14,693 nucleotides of DNA from Fen-999 sp035505955 (GTDB lineage: Bacteria; Pseudomonadota; Gammaproteobacteria; Burkholderiales; Rhodocyclaceae). The stretch covers positions 1-14,693 of the forward strand of contig DATJQH010000011.1 in the NCBI GenBank assembly GCA_035505955.1, read 5' to 3'. Below are positions 13,309 through 14,693 of this stretch, piece by piece; position 1 is the first letter of the stretch; each line of letters begins with the position of its first letter. The notes under the pieces are model-generated. The model did not search any database and had not been told where the DNA came from. It saw nothing but the letters and a program-made list of their open reading frames with translations. A program made the translations under genes and the position numbers.

Positions 13309-14693
13309 ATGCCGGTCGACAAGATCCAGGTTACGCCATCTGCATACACCTATCCGCTGCTGATCAAGCAGCTGCTGCACACGCCGCTCGCGGTCGCGCC
13401 CGATCAGGAGATCATCTATGCGGACAAGCGGCGTCACTCGTATCGCGAGTTCGCCAGGCGCGTGAATCGCCTTGGCAACGCGCTCACCGACATGGGCGTG
13501 CACGCGGGCGAGACCGTGGCGGTGATGGATTGGGACAGCCATCGCTACCTGGAATGCTTCTTCGGCGTGCCGATGCTGGGCTGCGTGTTGATGACGGTGA
13601 ACATCCGTCTTTCGCCCGACCAGATCCTCTACACGCTCAACCACTCCGGCGCCGGCGTGCTGTTCATCCACCAGGACTTCCTGCCGGTGCTGGAGCAGAT
13701 CAAGCTCGAACTCATCAGTGTCAAGAAGATCGTGCTGCTGGCCGACGCCGAGGCGAACGCACCGGCCAACTTCGTCGGCGAATACGAGACGCTGCTGGCC
13801 GCGTGCCGCGACGAATTCGACTTTCCCGACTTTGACGAGAACGCCCGCGCGACGACCTTCTACACCACGGGCACGACGGGGCTGCCGAAGGGTGTCTATT
13901 TCAGCCATCGCCAACTGGTGCTGCATACGCTGTCCGTCGGCATGTCGCTGGCGGCGCCCGGGCGCCACCAGCGTTTCCATCGCGACGACGTCTACATGCC
14001 GCTGACGCCGATGTTCCATGTGCATGCGTGGGGCGTGCCGTACATCGCGACCCTGCTGGGCGTGAAGCAGGTCTATCCGGGCCGCTACGTGCCCGACAAC
14101 ATCCTGGCGCTCATCAAGCGCGAGAAGGTGACGTTCTCGCATTGCGTGCCGACGATCCTGCACATGCTCCTGCAGTCGCCGGCGAGCAAGGATGTGGACC
14201 TGTCGCAATGGAAGATCGTGATCGGCGGCTCGGCGCTGACCACGGGCCTCGCCAAGGCGGCGTTCGAGCGCGGCATCGACGCCTTCACCGGCTACGGCAT
14301 GTCCGAGACCTGCCCGATCCTCACGCTGGCGCAGCTCGATCCGGCCGATCTCGAACTCCATGACGACGCGCAGATTGCGCGGCGCGTGAAGACCGGGCGG
14401 CCCATCGCACTCGTGGCGCTGCGCAACGTCGACAGCGACTTCCTCGATGTGCCGCACGACGGCAAGGCCACCGGGGAAGTCGTCGTGCGTACGCCGTGGC
14501 TGACGCAGGGCTACCTCAAGAATCCCGAATCCTCGGAGACCTTGTGGCACGGCGGCTGGCTGCACACGCAGGACATCGGCTACATCGACGAGCGCGGCTA
14601 CCTGCAGGTGACCGATCGCCTCAAGGACGTGATCAAGACCGGCGGCGAGTGGGTATCGTCGCTGGAAATCGAGGACATCATCGGCCGCCACGC
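13309..14693 (+). CDS. AMP-dependent acyl-CoA synthetase/ligase, fatty-acid type (partial, 3' end missing)
   Basis: The frame starts at ATG 13309 with GAGGAGG eight bases upstream and stays open to the window end, giving 461 complete codons; the family is usually about 540-560 residues. It belongs to the ANL adenylating superfamily. Motifs are the P-loop YTTGTTGLPKG (185-195), PLTPMFHVHAWG (231-242), GGSALT (306-311), GYGMSETCP (328-336), and the TGEVVVR / GWLHTQDIGYID region (388-426) with the ribose-binding aspartate. The hinge region follows (RLKDVIKTGGEWVSSLEIED, 437-456). The catalytic lysine of the C-terminal lid is outside the window. These enzymes activate carboxylic acids via an acyl-AMP to acyl-CoA in the cytoplasm. 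Overall similarity suggests a medium- or long-chain fatty acid ligase, but chain length is not readable. A divergent AraC regulator probably controls it. Confidence 0.93.
   Translation, partial: MPVDKIQVTPSAYTYPLLIKQLLHTPLAVAPDQEIIYADKRRHSYREFARRVNRLGNALTDMGVHAGETVAVMDWDSHRYLECFFGVPMLGCVLMTVNIRLSPDQILYTLNHSGAGVLFIHQDFLPVLEQIKLELISVKKIVLLADAEANAPANFVGEYETLLAACRDEFDFPDFDENARATTFYTTGTTGLPKGVYFSHRQLVLHTLSVGMSLAAPGRHQRFHRDDVYMPLTPMFHVHAWGVPYIATLLGVKQVYPGRYVPDNILALIKREKVTFSHCVPTILHMLLQSPASKDVDLSQWKIVIGGSALTTGLAKAAFERGIDAFTGYGMSETCPILTLAQLDPADLELHDDAQIARRVKTGRPIALVALRNVDSDFLDVPHDGKATGEVVVRTPWLTQGYLKNPESSETLWHGGWLHTQDIGYIDERGYLQVTDRLKDVIKTGGEWVSSLEIEDIIGRH

Noticed and set aside
13303..14691. Long minus-strand open frame of 462 codons opposite the acyl-CoA synthetase
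   Set aside because: The plus strand carries a complete set of adenylate-forming enzyme motifs with a strong ribosome binding site. The minus frame is low-complexity, rich in His, Arg and Gln, and typical of antisense to GC-rich genes.

Overview
The window reads as a high-GC proteobacterial chromosome, most likely from the Betaproteobacteria (order Burkholderiales or a relative). The best pointer is a small DUF3567-type gene (11604-11837), a family I associate mainly with that class. The LivF-type ABC ATPase, MarC-type membrane protein, KirBac channel and AraC regulator with an N-terminal ligand domain all fit. The GC-rich codon use also fits. No rRNA, tRNA, CRISPR array, insertion sequence, integrase or phage gene was seen.

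Left part (1-4248). The 3' end of a livF-type gene converges on a marC-type gene. Upstream of marC, on the other strand, starts a two-gene operon: a cytoplasmic GH15 glucoamylase-like enzyme, then 14 bp later a classical short-chain dehydrogenase resembling glucose 1-dehydrogenases. Together they could release glucose from an alpha-glucan and oxidise it.

Middle part (4249-10762). This looks accessory. A KirBac-type potassium channel is preceded by a tiny unrecognised gene (50 codons, strong ribosome binding site) whose stop overlaps the channel start as TGATG. Divergent from this pair is an HtrA-like protease with no visible signal peptide. The shared control region holds a 6-N12-6 dyad over a possible promoter and a heat-shock-like promoter facing the protease. 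Next come a DHFR/RibD-C-fold reductase, a quinone-oxidoreductase-type MDR enzyme, and a tetR / O-methyltransferase operon with its own 6-N12-6 dyad upstream.

Right part (10763-14693). A nitroreductase converges on the DUF3567 gene. A 25-codon frame with a very good ribosome binding site lies upstream of the latter. A GTG-started AraC regulator is divergent from an acyl-CoA synthetase-like gene that stays open past the window end and is therefore truncated here.

The most unusual signals are a 25-bp exact direct repeat (4287-4311 and 12049-12073) with a degenerate third copy at 8742-8763, each just downstream of a plus-strand stop codon; the Kir-coupled small gene; and the dyads in the two middle control regions. 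None of these is proved to be a new system. The Kir/small-gene/protease locus and the dispersed repeat are the best candidates for follow-up.
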